A DNA stretch of 64,000 bases, taken from Streptacidiphilus pinicola (GTDB taxonomy: Bacteria > Actinomycetota > Actinomycetes > Streptomycetales > Streptomycetaceae). Below the pieces are notes generated by a model. The model had not been told where the DNA came from and ran no database searches. It worked only from the letters and a program-made list of their open reading frames with translations. The stretch spans positions 22,136-86,135 of the forward strand of contig NZ_QKYN01000029.1 in NCBI RefSeq assembly GCF_003258295.1. The letters are read 5' to 3'. Both the position numbers and the translations under genes were made by a program. This document shows positions 17,765 to 26,700 of this stretch, one piece after another (within the stretch, counting starts at the first letter, position 1; each line of letters opens with the position of its first letter).

Positions 17765-19090
17765 TCAGCCCGCGTTCAGGTCGGCCAGGATGGTGGTCTG
17801 CGCCGTGGTGAGCGAGGCCGTGGCGTCCTTGCCGGTGGCGATGGCGCTCAGCGCGTTCTGCAGCGCGACCTCGTCGGAGGCCTGGCTCCAGTACGGGCTG
17901 TTCGGGATGAACCAGGTCTTGCCGAGGGCGGCGTCACCGGTGGCCTTGTTGGCCGGGGCGGCCGCCTCGTAGGCGGGGACCAGGGTCTTGTTGTTCGGGA
18001 TGGCGAACTTGGCGAGCGCGGTCTGCTGCGCGGTGTTGGTGAAGATGCGCAGGAACTCGGCGCCGAGGCCCGGGTTGGCGGCGTGGCTCGGGACCGCCAG
18101 GTCGGAGCCGCCGAGGAAGGCCGGGGTCGGGGTGCCGGCCGCGGTGCCCGGGACCGGGACCTCGCCGAGGACGTTGGCCAGCGCCGGGTTGCCGCCGGTG
18201 GCCGCCGGGCCGCCGACGGTGCCGGCCTCCCAGCCGTTGCCGACGATGGCCGCGATGTTGCCCTTGGCCATCAGGGCGTCCTGGTTGTTCTCGTTGACCG
18301 TCTGCCCGCCGACCGAGTAGTTCTTCTGCAGGTCGGCCCAGGTCTGGACGCCCTTGATGAAGTTCGGGTCGGTCAGCGTGCCGCTCCACTTGCCGCCGGA
18401 GCTCTTGGCGATGATGCCGGAGGTGCCGTAGTCGCCGGCTCCGAAGGAGAGCGCGGTGTACCAGTCCATGCCCGGCAGGTAGAGCGCCGAGAAGTTCGGG
18501 TTGGAGGCGTTCTTCGCCTTGACCTTGTCCAGGTCGGCCTTCAGCTCGTCCAGGGTGGTCGGCGGGGTGGTGACACCGGCGGCGGCGAAGAGGTCCTTGC
18601 GGTAGATCAGCACGCGGGAGCCCGCGTAGTAGGGGATCGCGTAGGTCTTGGTGCCGTCGCCGTTCTCGCCGGAGGCGGCGAGGGAGTCGAGCCAGGACGA
18701 GGAGTTGTCGAACTTGTCCTTGACCGAGGTCAGGTCGACGAAGGAGCCGGCCGCGATGTACTTGGCGGTCTGGGTGTTGCCCAGCTCCAGCGCGTCGGGG
18801 GCGTTGCCGGAGAGCAGGGCCGTGTCCAGCTTGGTGCTGTAGTTCGGCCAGTTCTGCCACTCGATGTTGACCTTGGCGCCGGTCTCGTCCTGGAACTGCT
18901 TGACCGCCGCGTTGACCACACCGGGCCAGCCCTTCTGGGCGTCCTGCATGATCCAGACGGTGATGGTCTTGCCCTTGCCGTCCGTGGAGAGCGTGCCCTG
19001 GGAGGACGAGCCGGAGGTCGACGAAGAGGAGCAGGCAGCCACGGACAGTACGGTCGCCAGCGCGGCGGCTGCAGCGATCTTGCGCTTCAA
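17765..19090 (-). CDS. dasA: Chitobiose/GlcNAc-oligomer binding lipoprotein DasA
   Basis: 441 residues from a TTG start at 19090, five bases after AGGAGGAAGTT; no ATG or GTG fits the ribosome site. The signal peptide ends in SVAACSSSS, a lipobox with the Cys at about residue 20. The remainder is a cluster-1 solute-binding protein (TITVWIMQDAQKGWPG, LELGNTQTAKYI, FLGGSDLAVPSHA). Lipid-anchored receptor for the DasBC permease. Two dre-like sites lie 130-170 bases upstream. Confidence 0.93.
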   Translation of the reverse strand: MKRKIAAAAALATVLSVAACSSSSTSGSSSQGTLSTDGKGKTITVWIMQDAQKGWPGVVNAAVKQFQDETGAKVNIEWQNWPNYSTKLDTALLSGNAPDALELGNTQTAKYIAAGSFVDLTSVKDKFDNSSSWLDSLAASGENGDGTKTYAIPYYAGSRVLIYRKDLFAAAGVTTPPTTLDELKADLDKVKAKNASNPNFSALYLPGMDWYTALSFGAGDYGTSGIIAKSSGGKWSGTLTDPNFIKGVQTWADLQKNYSVGGQTVNENNQDALMAKGNIAAIVGNGWEAGTVGGPAATGGNPALANVLGEVPVPGTAAGTPTPAFLGGSDLAVPSHAANPGLGAEFLRIFTNTAQQTALAKFAIPNNKTLVPAYEAAAPANKATGDAALGKTWFIPNSPYWSQASDEVALQNALSAIATGKDATASLTTAQTTILADLNAG

Positions 19091-19219
19091 AACTTCCTCC
19101 TGAGGGAGAAGCGTGGGTGGCACCGGCTGTTCTCGGAGGCGTTCCGATGCTTGACCGTGCCGGAAGTGGGGGTGCTCAATGGGAGGCGCCAGCGCCCAAC
19201 GCTCCGACGCAGCCACCTG

Positions 19220-19259
19220 ATTGGTGTAGACCAGTGATCGGAGATTGGCATGGACCAAT
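19220..19259. promoter_or_regulatory. Two candidate DasR-responsive elements (dre) upstream of dasA
   Basis: ATTGGTGTAGACCAGT (19220-19235) matches the dre consensus ACTGGTCTAGACCAGT at 14 of 16 positions. ATTGGCATGGACCAAT (19244-19259) matches at 11 of 16 with perfect ATTGG/CCAAT arms. Their starts are 24 bases apart. Both lie between dasA and the divergent binding-protein gene, so they could repress either. Confidence 0.8.
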
Positions 19260-19343
19260 GAGGACCGTCAAGGCCTCTCGGTGGAGCAGTCCAAGCCGTT
19301 ATCAATGCTTGACATGGGGTGGGTCCGGCTCCACGGGGTCATG

Positions 19344-19359
19344 TCAGGACTGGACCATT
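19344..19359. promoter_or_regulatory. Weak candidate dre site in the dasA / binding-protein intergenic region
   Basis: TCAGGACTGGACCATT matches the dre consensus at 11 of 16 positions, with an intact GACCA half. It is weaker than its neighbours and supported mainly by clustering with them. Confidence 0.45.
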
Positions 19360-19491
19360 CCCCTGGGGAAAATCCCCCGAACCCGGCTTCATGCGGGCGA
19401 ATTGGCTGCCGCATGACGGTCTCATAACGGCTCCTGGGAGAACGCGCCGCGACTCTTGACGGCTGCTTCCGGCCCCCGTGACACTCCCGCA

Positions 19492-19507
19492 ATTGGTCGA
19501 GACCATT
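19492..19507. promoter_or_regulatory. Candidate dre site at the start of the second binding-protein gene
   Basis: ATTGGTCGAGACCATT matches the dre consensus at 13 of 16 positions. It ends only 18 bases before the ATG at 19526, a position where bound DasR would block transcription into, or initiation of, this gene. Confidence 0.75.
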
Positions 19508-19525
19508 GGGGAGAGTGGTGCGAGC

Positions 19526-20812
19526 ATGAGACGAAGAGCTGTCGCTGTCGGGGTCTGTTCGGCCGTCGCCGCGCTCGGACTGAGCGCCTGCGGGCTGGTT
19601 CACGGGGGGTCGGGGCAGGGGAGTGCCTCGCCGACCAGTTGGGGCGGCCGGACGCTGGTGGTCTGGCTGATGAAGGGCGACGACCAGCAGGCCTGGATGA
19701 CCGCCGTGCGCAGCGAGTTCGGCCGCGCCTACCCGGGCGCCAAGGTCGACTTCGAGGTCCAGGACTGGAACGGGATCGAGCAGAAGGTCACCGACGCGTT
19801 GGCCCAGCTGAACCCGCCCGACGTCATCGACATCGGCAACACGCAGACCCCGTTCTACGCGGCCAACGGCGGCCTGCTGCAGCTCACCCCGTACCTGGCC
19901 GAACTCGGCGCGAGCGGCTGGACGAAGTCCATGAACGCCTCGGCGGTCTTCCAGGGCAAGCAGTACGCGGCGCCGTGGTACGCGGGCAACCGCGTGGTGA
20001 TGTACAACAAGCTGCTCTGGAAGAAGGCCGGCCTCGGCGCCGCCCCGCAGACCCTGCAGGAGTGGGAGGACGACCTGGCCCGGCTGCAGAACACGGCCGG
20101 GGTCTCCTCCGCGCTGTGGCTGCCGGGTCAGAACTGGTACGCCTTCGACGGCTTCCTGCAGGACCAGGGCGCGCCGATCGTCCAGCGGGTCGACGGCGCC
20201 TGGGCGGGCGACCTGGAGAGCCCCGCCGGGCTGCGGGCCGCGGCGGTCTTCAAGAAGCTGCAGGCCTACGGCCACGCCCCGACGGACGGCACCGAGGCCG
20301 GTCAGGCGACGGTCTTCGCCAAGGGCGACGTCGGCTGCATGATCGCCATGGGGTACGAGGGTGCGCAGGTGACCGCGGCCAACCCGGGTCTGAACAACCA
20401 GATCGGCTGGTTCCCGATCCCCGGGGCCAAGGCCGGGCAGCCGGCCAAGACCTTCCTCGGCGGCTCGGACCTGACGATCTCGCAGAACACCGCGAACAAG
20501 GAACTGGCGGTGGGCTTCCTGAAGGTCGCGCTCGACGACGCGAACGAGGCCCTGATGGCCCGCTCCTCCGGCTTCCTGCCGAACCGGGCGAGCCTGTATC
20601 CCGCGCTGGCCGGCAACGCGTACGCGCAGGCGGCGGCCAAGTCCGTCCCCTATGCCGGCTACACGCCGCTGCTGCCCGGCTGGGGCAATGTCGAGACGAC
20701 GCCGAACCCGGTGATCACCCTCTTCCTCACGCCGTATCTGAAGGGCAAGGACCCGGTCGTGGCGGCGCAGGCGGCGGACGCGGAGCTGACCCGGCGACTG
20801 GGCTGGAACTGA
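19526..20812 (+). CDS. DasA-like sugar-binding lipoprotein (dasA paralogue)
   Basis: 428 residues. The lipobox is ALGLSACGL (Cys about residue 22) after a short basic signal. The body is a cluster-1 solute-binding protein sharing motifs with DasA: TLVVWLMKGDD, VIDIGNTQTPFYA, LPGQNWYAFD and FLGGSDLTISQNTANK. It is divergent from dasA across a 435-bp region with several dre-like sites and has no permease genes of its own, so it probably feeds DasBC or another MsiK-dependent system. Which saccharide it binds cannot be told. Followed by a strong terminator. Confidence 0.88.
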   Translation: MRRRAVAVGVCSAVAALGLSACGLVHGGSGQGSASPTSWGGRTLVVWLMKGDDQQAWMTAVRSEFGRAYPGAKVDFEVQDWNGIEQKVTDALAQLNPPDVIDIGNTQTPFYAANGGLLQLTPYLAELGASGWTKSMNASAVFQGKQYAAPWYAGNRVVMYNKLLWKKAGLGAAPQTLQEWEDDLARLQNTAGVSSALWLPGQNWYAFDGFLQDQGAPIVQRVDGAWAGDLESPAGLRAAAVFKKLQAYGHAPTDGTEAGQATVFAKGDVGCMIAMGYEGAQVTAANPGLNNQIGWFPIPGAKAGQPAKTFLGGSDLTISQNTANKELAVGFLKVALDDANEALMARSSGFLPNRASLYPALAGNAYAQAAAKSVPYAGYTPLLPGWGNVETTPNPVITLFLTPYLKGKDPVVAAQAADAELTRRLGWN

Positions 20813-20839
20813 GTTCCAAGGAGTGGACGGAGACGGCGA

Positions 20840-20893
20840 AAGGCCGCGAATGCCGGGGGCGGGACCCTCAACCCGCGCCGGCACCGCGGCCTT
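20840..20893 (+). terminator. Hairpin terminator after the DasA paralogue
   Basis: Nine perfect pairs (AAGGCCGCG at 20840-20848 with 20885-20893), a small internal loop, then six more (TGCCGG at 20851-20856 with 20878-20883). It begins 27 bases after the stop codon. Confidence 0.8.
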
Positions 20894-21038
20894 CGGCCTC
20901 GTCGGAGGAGGAGACCGTGCGCGGCGTGGCGGGTGTGCGGGCCCGGGACGCGGCGACGGATCGACCGACGGTGGGGGAGCGGCGGCCGCGCGGTCAGGGC
21001 AGATGCGCGAGGCGGTCGCTCCTTGGTGCTGATTCGAT

Positions 21039-21073
21039 TGTGGACTAGACCATTCAGCGTTGTCCAGACCAAT
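21039..21073. promoter_or_regulatory. Tandem candidate dre sites ahead of the histidine kinase gene
   Basis: TGTGGACTAGACCATT (21039-21054, 12 of 16) and CGTTGTCCAGACCAAT (21058-21073, 11 of 16) lie 19 bases apart, downstream of the terminator at 20840-20893 and 88 bases before the kinase ATG. They are therefore placed to act on the kinase and not on the binding protein. The rest of the 20813-21161 gap holds only the terminator. Confidence 0.6.
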
Positions 21074-21161
21074 GGCGGAGGTATTCGCCAGGGGGCCACG
21101 GCCGGTTCCGGCCGTGGGGCGCCGGTCGGCCCGCCCGCCGCCGGACGGCTACCCTCGCCTC

Positions 21162-22622
21162 ATGCCTTCCCTGAACGAGCTGGTGCGCCACCACACCGCG
21201 CTGGAGCCCGCCGACGTGGAGTGGATCCACCTGCTGATCTCCGAATGGCAGCTGCTCTCGGACCTCTCCTTCGCCGACCTCGTGCTCTGGGTTCCGACCC
21301 GGGACGGCACCCGCTACGTCTCCCTGGCCCAGATGCGGCCCAACACCGGACCCACCTCCTACCAGGACGACATGGTCGGCCACCTGGTGCCGCGCGGCCG
21401 CAGGCCGCTGCTGGACATGGCGCTCGACGAGGGCCGGATCGTCCGCGAGGGTGATCCGGAGTGGCGCGAGGACGTACCCGTTCGGGTGGAGTCGATCCCG
21501 GTGCGGCGCGAGGGGCGCATCCTCGGGGTGATCGCCCGCAACACCAACCTGCTGACCGTGCGCACGCCGAGCCGGCTGGAGCTCACCTATCTGCAGAGCG
21601 CCTCCGACCTGGCCCAGATGATCGCCAACGGCACCTTCCCGTTCCCCGGCGAGCAGAGCGACATGGACGCCTCGCCGCGCGCCGGCGACGGACTGATCCG
21701 GCTCGACGCCGACGGCGTCGTCACCTACGCCAGCCCCAACGCGCTCTCCGCCTACCATCGCCTCGGCCTCTCCGCCGACCTGGTCGGGCTGAACCTCGGC
21801 CGGACCACCGCCGACCTGATCCCGCCCACCCGCGGCCCCGTCGACGAGGCCCTGGTCAAGCTCGCCAGCGGCTGGGCGCCGCGGCAGACCGAGATCGAGC
21901 ATCCCGAGGCCGTCGTCCAGCTGCGCACCATCCCGCTCAAGCCCAAGGGCGAGACCGTCGGCTCACTGGTGCTGCTGCGCGACGTCACCGAGCTGCGCCG
22001 CCGCGAGCGCGAGCTGATGACCAAGGACGCGACCATCCGGGAGATCCACCACCGGGTCAAGAACAACCTGCAGACCGTCGCCGCGCTGCTGCGGCTGCAG
22101 TCCCGCCGGATGGACTCCGCGCCCGCCCGCGCCGCACTGGACGAGGCGGTCCGCCGGGTCGGCTCGATCGCCATCGTGCACGAGACGCTCTCCATGGCCC
22201 TGGACGAGACGGTCGCCTTCGACGAGATCGCCGACCGGGTGCTGGCCATGGTGATGGAGCTCTCCCAGGAGGGCCGGGTCACCGCCCGCCGTGACGGCAG
22301 CTTCGGCATCCTGTCCGCCGAGGTGGCCACCCCCCTGTCGATGATCCTCACCGAGGTCCTGCAGAACGCGCTCGAGCACGCGTACGGCCCCAAGACCGGC
22401 GGTGTGGTGGAGGTCTCGGCCCGGCGCGAGGAGGGTGTGCTGCACATCACCGTCACTGACGACGGCTCAGGCCTGCCCGAGGGATTCGACCCGCAGACGG
22501 CCGGCAACCTCGGCCTGCAGATCGTCCGTACGCTGGCGGCGGGTGAGTTGGGCGGAAAGTTCGATATGCGCCCGGCGCCGAAGGGCGGGACACAGGTGCT
22601 GCTCGCCATCCCGTTCGACTGA
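21162..22622 (+). CDS. PdtaS-like sensor histidine kinase (HisKA_2 type)
   Basis: 486 residues, soluble. An N-terminal GAF-like sensor (about 1-150) and a PAS-like segment (about 165-270) precede a HisKA_2 dimerisation box REIHHRVKNNLQTVAALLRL with the phospho-His at about residue 298. The HATPase_c domain has LTEVLQNALEHAY (N box) and DDGSGLPEGF (G1 box). This layout is that of PdtaS, which in mycobacteria phosphorylates the ANTAR anti-terminator PdtaR. No response regulator adjoins it here. Candidate DasR sites sit upstream. Confidence 0.9.
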   Translation: MPSLNELVRHHTALEPADVEWIHLLISEWQLLSDLSFADLVLWVPTRDGTRYVSLAQMRPNTGPTSYQDDMVGHLVPRGRRPLLDMALDEGRIVREGDPEWREDVPVRVESIPVRREGRILGVIARNTNLLTVRTPSRLELTYLQSASDLAQMIANGTFPFPGEQSDMDASPRAGDGLIRLDADGVVTYASPNALSAYHRLGLSADLVGLNLGRTTADLIPPTRGPVDEALVKLASGWAPRQTEIEHPEAVVQLRTIPLKPKGETVGSLVLLRDVTELRRRERELMTKDATIREIHHRVKNNLQTVAALLRLQSRRMDSAPARAALDEAVRRVGSIAIVHETLSMALDETVAFDEIADRVLAMVMELSQEGRVTARRDGSFGILSAEVATPLSMILTEVLQNALEHAYGPKTGGVVEVSARREEGVLHITVTDDGSGLPEGFDPQTAGNLGLQIVRTLAAGELGGKFDMRPAPKGGTQVLLAIPFD

Positions 22623-22761
22623 CGGACAGGGCCCTTTTACCAGTTACTCACCCTGGTGACGACAACCGCAGGGGATGCTGATTCGTCTACAGTCGCAGGC
22701 GCCCCAGAAGTCGGGCGGCGCCGCGCAGCACGACCCACCCAGACGCCGGACGAGAAACTAC

Positions 22762-25700
22762 GTGGATCAACAGAACAACATCGCGCCGCCTCACCCCACC
22801 GCCTCCGGCATGGGCACCGTCATGGCACCCAGCTGGCAGCAGCAGGCCACGACCTGGCCGGGAGCGGTGTGGCCGACGGCCGACCCGGCCCCGGCACGGA
22901 CGCTGCTGGACGTCCTCGACGAGACGGCCTGGCGCCACCCGGACGCCCCGGCCCTCGACACCGGCAGCGCCGTCCTCTCCTACCGGCAGCTGCTGAACGC
23001 CGTCGGCACCCTCGCGGCCGAGCTGGCGGGCTACGGCATCGGGCCCGGCGACCGCGTCGGCGTGCGCGTGCCCAGCGGCACCCCGGAGCTCTACCTGGCG
23101 ATCCTCGGCGTGCTCCGCGCCGGCGCGGCCTACGTGCCCGTCGACGTGGACGACCCCGACGAGCGCGCCGAGATGATCTGGACCGACGCCGGCGTCTGCG
23201 CCATCATCGGCGCGGGACTGTCCGTCATGGCCGGCCCCAGCCCCACCGGCGGCGAGCCGGGCGCGGCCCGGATCACCGACGACGCGTGGATCATCTTCAC
23301 CTCCGGCACCACCGGCCGCCCCAAGGGCGTCGCCGTCACCCACCGCAGCGCCGCCGCCTTCGTCGACGCCGAGGCCCGGCTGTTCCTGCGGCAGGCCCCG
23401 CTCGGCCCTGGCGACCGGGTGCTGGCCGGCCTGTCCGTCGCCTTCGACGCCTCCTGCGAGGAGATGTGGCTGGCCTGGCGCCACGGCGCCTGCCTGGTGC
23501 CCGCGCCCCGCTCGCTGGTCAAGGCCGGCACCGACCTCGGCCCGTGGCTGGTCGAACGCGGCATCACCGTCGTCTCCACCGTGCCGACCCTGGTCGCCCT
23601 CTGGCCCGAGCAGGCACTGGACCGGGTGCGGCTGCTGATCGTCGGCGGCGAGGCCTGCCCGCCCGAGCTGGTGGAGCGCCTGGCCGTCTCCGGCCGCGAG
23701 TTCTGGAACACCTACGGCCCCACCGAGGCCACCGTCGTCGCCTGCGCCTCGCTGATGCGCGCGGGCGAGCCGGTCCGCATCGGCGCGCCGCTGGACGGCT
23801 GGGAGCTGGCCGTCGTCGGCCCCGACAACCGGCCCGTCCCCTGGGGCGAGGTCGGCGAGCTGGTGATCGGCGGCGTCGGCACCGCCCGCTACCTCGACCC
23901 GGCCAAGGACACCGAGAAGTTCGGCGCGCAGCCCTGGCACGGGCGCCCCGAACGCGTCTACCGCAGCGGCGACCTGGTCCGCGCCGACCCGCGGGGCCTG
24001 ATCTTCATGGGCCGCGCCGACGAGCAGGTCAAGCTCGGTGGCCGGCGCATCGAACTCGGCGAGGTCGACGCCGCGCTGCAGGCGCTGCCCGGCATCCGGG
24101 CCGCCGCCGCGGCGGTCAAGGAGACCCCGGCCGGCGGCCAGGTGCTGGTCGGCTACCTCGTCCCCGACGGCTCCGGCGAGCCCGACCTCGCGGCGCTGCG
24201 CACGCTCCTGCTGGACAAGCTTCCGCAGGCGCTGGTGCCGGTGCTGGCCGTCGTGTCCGAACTGCCCACCCGTACCTCGGGCAAGGTCGACCGCAAGGCG
24301 CTGCCCTGGCCGCTGCCCGGCGTCGGCGCCGAGGCCGCGGCCTCCGGCGGGCCGCTGCACGGCACCGCCGCGTGGCTGGGGGAGCAGTGGCAGGCCGTCC
24401 TCGGCGTGCCGGTCGGAGCCGAGAGCGACTTCTTCGCGCTCGGCGGCACCAGCCTCGCCGCGGCCAAGCTGGTCTCGCTGCTGCGGCAGCGCTTCCCCGG
24501 CGCCTCCGTCGCCGACCTCTACCAGCAGCCGGTGCTGCAGACGCTCGCGAACCACCTCGACGGCGGCGCGGACGAATCCGTGGAGGTCCGCGAGGTCCGG
24601 CCGGTGCCGGCCTACGTCGGCCTCTACCAGGGGCTGGTGCTCGCCGTCCTCTACGCCGTGACCGGGCTGCGCTGGGTGCTGGCGCTGGCCGCGGTGGACA
24701 ACCTCATAGGGCCGCTGCCCTGGGCTCCGCACACCTCCTGGGTGCTGGTGGTCGGTGGTTGGCTGCTGCTCTCCAGCGCCTTCGGCCGCTGCCTGATCGG
24801 CGCGATCGGGTCCCGGCTGCTGACAGCGGGTCTGAAGCCGGGCACGTACCGCCGCGGCGGCGCGGCCCACCTGCGGCTGTGGACCGCCGAGCGGCTGGTC
24901 GCCATGTTCAACGTGGCCGCCGTGATCGGCACCCCGCTCGCGCGTCGCTACGCCAAGCTGCTCGGCTGCCGCGTCGGCCGCGACGTCGAGCTGCACAGCA
25001 TGCCGCCGGTCACCGGCATGGCCGTCTACGGCGACGGCTGCGCGGTGGAGACCGAGGTCGACACGGCCGGCTGGTGGCTCGACGGCGACGTGCTGCACCT
25101 GGGCACCATCCGGATCGGCAAGAACGCGCGCGTCGGTACCCGCACCATGCTGATGCCCGGCGCCGAGATCGGCTACGAGGCCGAGGTGCTGCCCGGCAGT
25201 TGCGTGCTGGGCCGCGTCCCGGCGCGCGCCCGCGTCCACGGCAGCCCCGCCGTGCCGGACGAGCGCCCGGTCCCGGAGAACGAGCTCTGGCCCGCGCCCG
25301 CGCACCGTCGTTCGCGCGCCTGGAGCCTGGCCTTCGCGCTGGCCCTGCCCGGCTTCCAGCTGCTGCCGCTGCTCTCGGCGCTGCCGGCCGTCGCGGTGCT
25401 CTGGCTGCTGATAGGGAAGGACCCCTCCTACTCCAGCATCTTCGACCGGATCCTGACCGCCTCGGTGCCCCTGGCCCTGGTCACGACGGCCCTCTACGCG
25501 CTGGCCGTGGTGGTCGCGGTCCGGCTGCTGTCGGTCCCGATCAAGCCGGGGCTGCACCCGGCCCACGGCAGGGTCGGGTTCTGCGTCTGGGCCGTGCACA
25601 ACCTGATGGCCTCCTCGCGGGTCACCCTGTTCCCGTTCTACGCCAGCCTGATGACCCCGGTCTGGCTGCGGCTGCTGGGCGCCCGGATCGGCCGCCGGGT

Positions 25701-26700
25701 CGAGGCCTCGACGGCGATCGGCCTGCCCGGAATGATGCGGGTCGACGACCACGCCTTCCTCGCGGACGACACCATGGTCGGCTCCTTCGCCCTCGGCGGT
25801 GGCTGGCTGCGGCTCGGGGTCTCCTCGGTGGGCAAGCGCTCCTTCGTCGGCAACTCCGGCATCGTCGCCCCCGGGCGCGCGCTGCCGGACGACTCGCTCG
25901 TGGGCGTGCTCTCCGACGCCCCGCCGGACGCCGAGCCGGGCAGCTCCTGGCTGGGCCGCCCCGGCATGCGGGTGCAGCGCGTCGTGGAGGGCGGCGAGGA
26001 CACCGCCCGCACCTACGACCCGCCGCGCCGACTGGTATGGGCACGAGGGCTGGTGGAGCTGTGCCGGGTCATCCCGGTGCTGCTGACGGTGCTCCTCGGC
26101 GACCTGGCCGCCACCGGCCTGCAGGCGCTCTTCGACTGGGACGGGCTGACGATGTGTGCCGTCCTCGCCGGTGTGATGCTGCTCGCCCTCGGGGTGACGG
26201 CGTGTCTGATGACCACGCTGGCCAAGTGGTTGCTGATGGGCCGCTTCCGCGAGGGCCAGAAGCCGCTGTGGAGCGCGTTCGTGTGGCGCAACGAACTCTT
26301 CGACACCTTCGTCGAGGAGCTGGCCATGCCGTGGCTGGGCAGCACGCTGGTCGGCACGCCCTTCTTCACCCTGTGGCTGCGCAGCCTCGGCACCCGGATC
26401 GGCCGCGGAGTGTGGTGCGAGTCGCACTGGTTCCCCGAGACCGACCTGATCAGCATCGGCGACGGAGCCACCGTCAACCGCGGTGTGGTGGTGCAGACTC
26501 ACCTCTTCCACGACCGGCTGATGCGGATGGACACGATCGAGATCGAGGCGGGCGCGACCATCGGCCCGCACTCCATCGTGCTGCTGGGCTCGACACTGGG
26601 GGAGGGGTCCGTGGTGGGCCCGTCCTCGCTGGTGATGCGCGGCGAGTCGGTGCCGGCGGGCAGCCGCTGGCTGGGCAACCCGGTGCGCCGCTGGGCGTAG
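22762..26700 (+). CDS. Pls/PosA-type single-module nonribosomal peptide synthetase with membrane LbH domains
   Basis: About 1312 residues from the GTG at 22762; an ATG at 22675 and one at 22810 are alternatives. Order: adenylation domain (about 40-520; FTSGTTGRPKGVA core A3, FWNTYGPTEA A5, YRSGDLV A7), carrier domain (LGGTSLAAAK, phosphopantetheine Ser about 564), then hydrophobic helices alternating with three left-handed beta-helix acyltransferase-like segments. This is the architecture of epsilon-poly-lysine synthetase (Pls) and related homopolymer synthetases, which act at the membrane without condensation or thioesterase domains. No tailoring genes adjoin. The amino acid activated was not assigned, and many streptomycetes have this gene with no known product. 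Confidence 0.88.
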   Translation: MDQQNNIAPPHPTASGMGTVMAPSWQQQATTWPGAVWPTADPAPARTLLDVLDETAWRHPDAPALDTGSAVLSYRQLLNAVGTLAAELAGYGIGPGDRVGVRVPSGTPELYLAILGVLRAGAAYVPVDVDDPDERAEMIWTDAGVCAIIGAGLSVMAGPSPTGGEPGAARITDDAWIIFTSGTTGRPKGVAVTHRSAAAFVDAEARLFLRQAPLGPGDRVLAGLSVAFDASCEEMWLAWRHGACLVPAPRSLVKAGTDLGPWLVERGITVVSTVPTLVALWPEQALDRVRLLIVGGEACPPELVERLAVSGREFWNTYGPTEATVVACASLMRAGEPVRIGAPLDGWELAVVGPDNRPVPWGEVGELVIGGVGTARYLDPAKDTEKFGAQPWHGRPERVYRSGDLVRADPRGLIFMGRADEQVKLGGRRIELGEVDAALQALPGIRAAAAAVKETPAGGQVLVGYLVPDGSGEPDLAALRTLLLDKLPQALVPVLAVVSELPTRTSGKVDRKALPWPLPGVGAEAAASGGPLHGTAAWLGEQWQAVLGVPVGAESDFFALGGTSLAAAKLVSLLRQRFPGASVADLYQQPVLQTLANHLDGGADESVEVREVRPVPAYVGLYQGLVLAVLYAVTGLRWVLALAAVDNLIGPLPWAPHTSWVLVVGGWLLLSSAFGRCLIGAIGSRLLTAGLKPGTYRRGGAAHLRLWTAERLVAMFNVAAVIGTPLARRYAKLLGCRVGRDVELHSMPPVTGMAVYGDGCAVETEVDTAGWWLDGDVLHLGTIRIGKNARVGTRTMLMPGAEIGYEAEVLPGSCVLGRVPARARVHGSPAVPDERPVPENELWPAPAHRRSRAWSLAFALALPGFQLLPLLSALPAVAVLWLLIGKDPSYSSIFDRILTASVPLALVTTALYALAVVVAVRLLSVPIKPGLHPAHGRVGFCVWAVHNLMASSRVTLFPFYASLMTPVWLRLLGARIGRRVEASTAIGLPGMMRVDDHAFLADDTMVGSFALGGGWLRLGVSSVGKRSFVGNSGIVAPGRALPDDSLVGVLSDAPPDAEPGSSWLGRPGMRVQRVVEGGEDTARTYDPPRRLVWARGLVELCRVIPVLLTVLLGDLAATGLQALFDWDGLTMCAVLAGVMLLALGVTACLMTTLAKWLLMGRFREGQKPLWSAFVWRNELFDTFVEELAMPWLGSTLVGTPFFTLWLRSLGTRIGRGVWCESHWFPETDLISIGDGATVNRGVVVQTHLFHDRLMRMDTIEIEAGATIGPHSIVLLGSTLGEGSVVGPSSLVMRGESVPAGSRWLGNPVRRWA

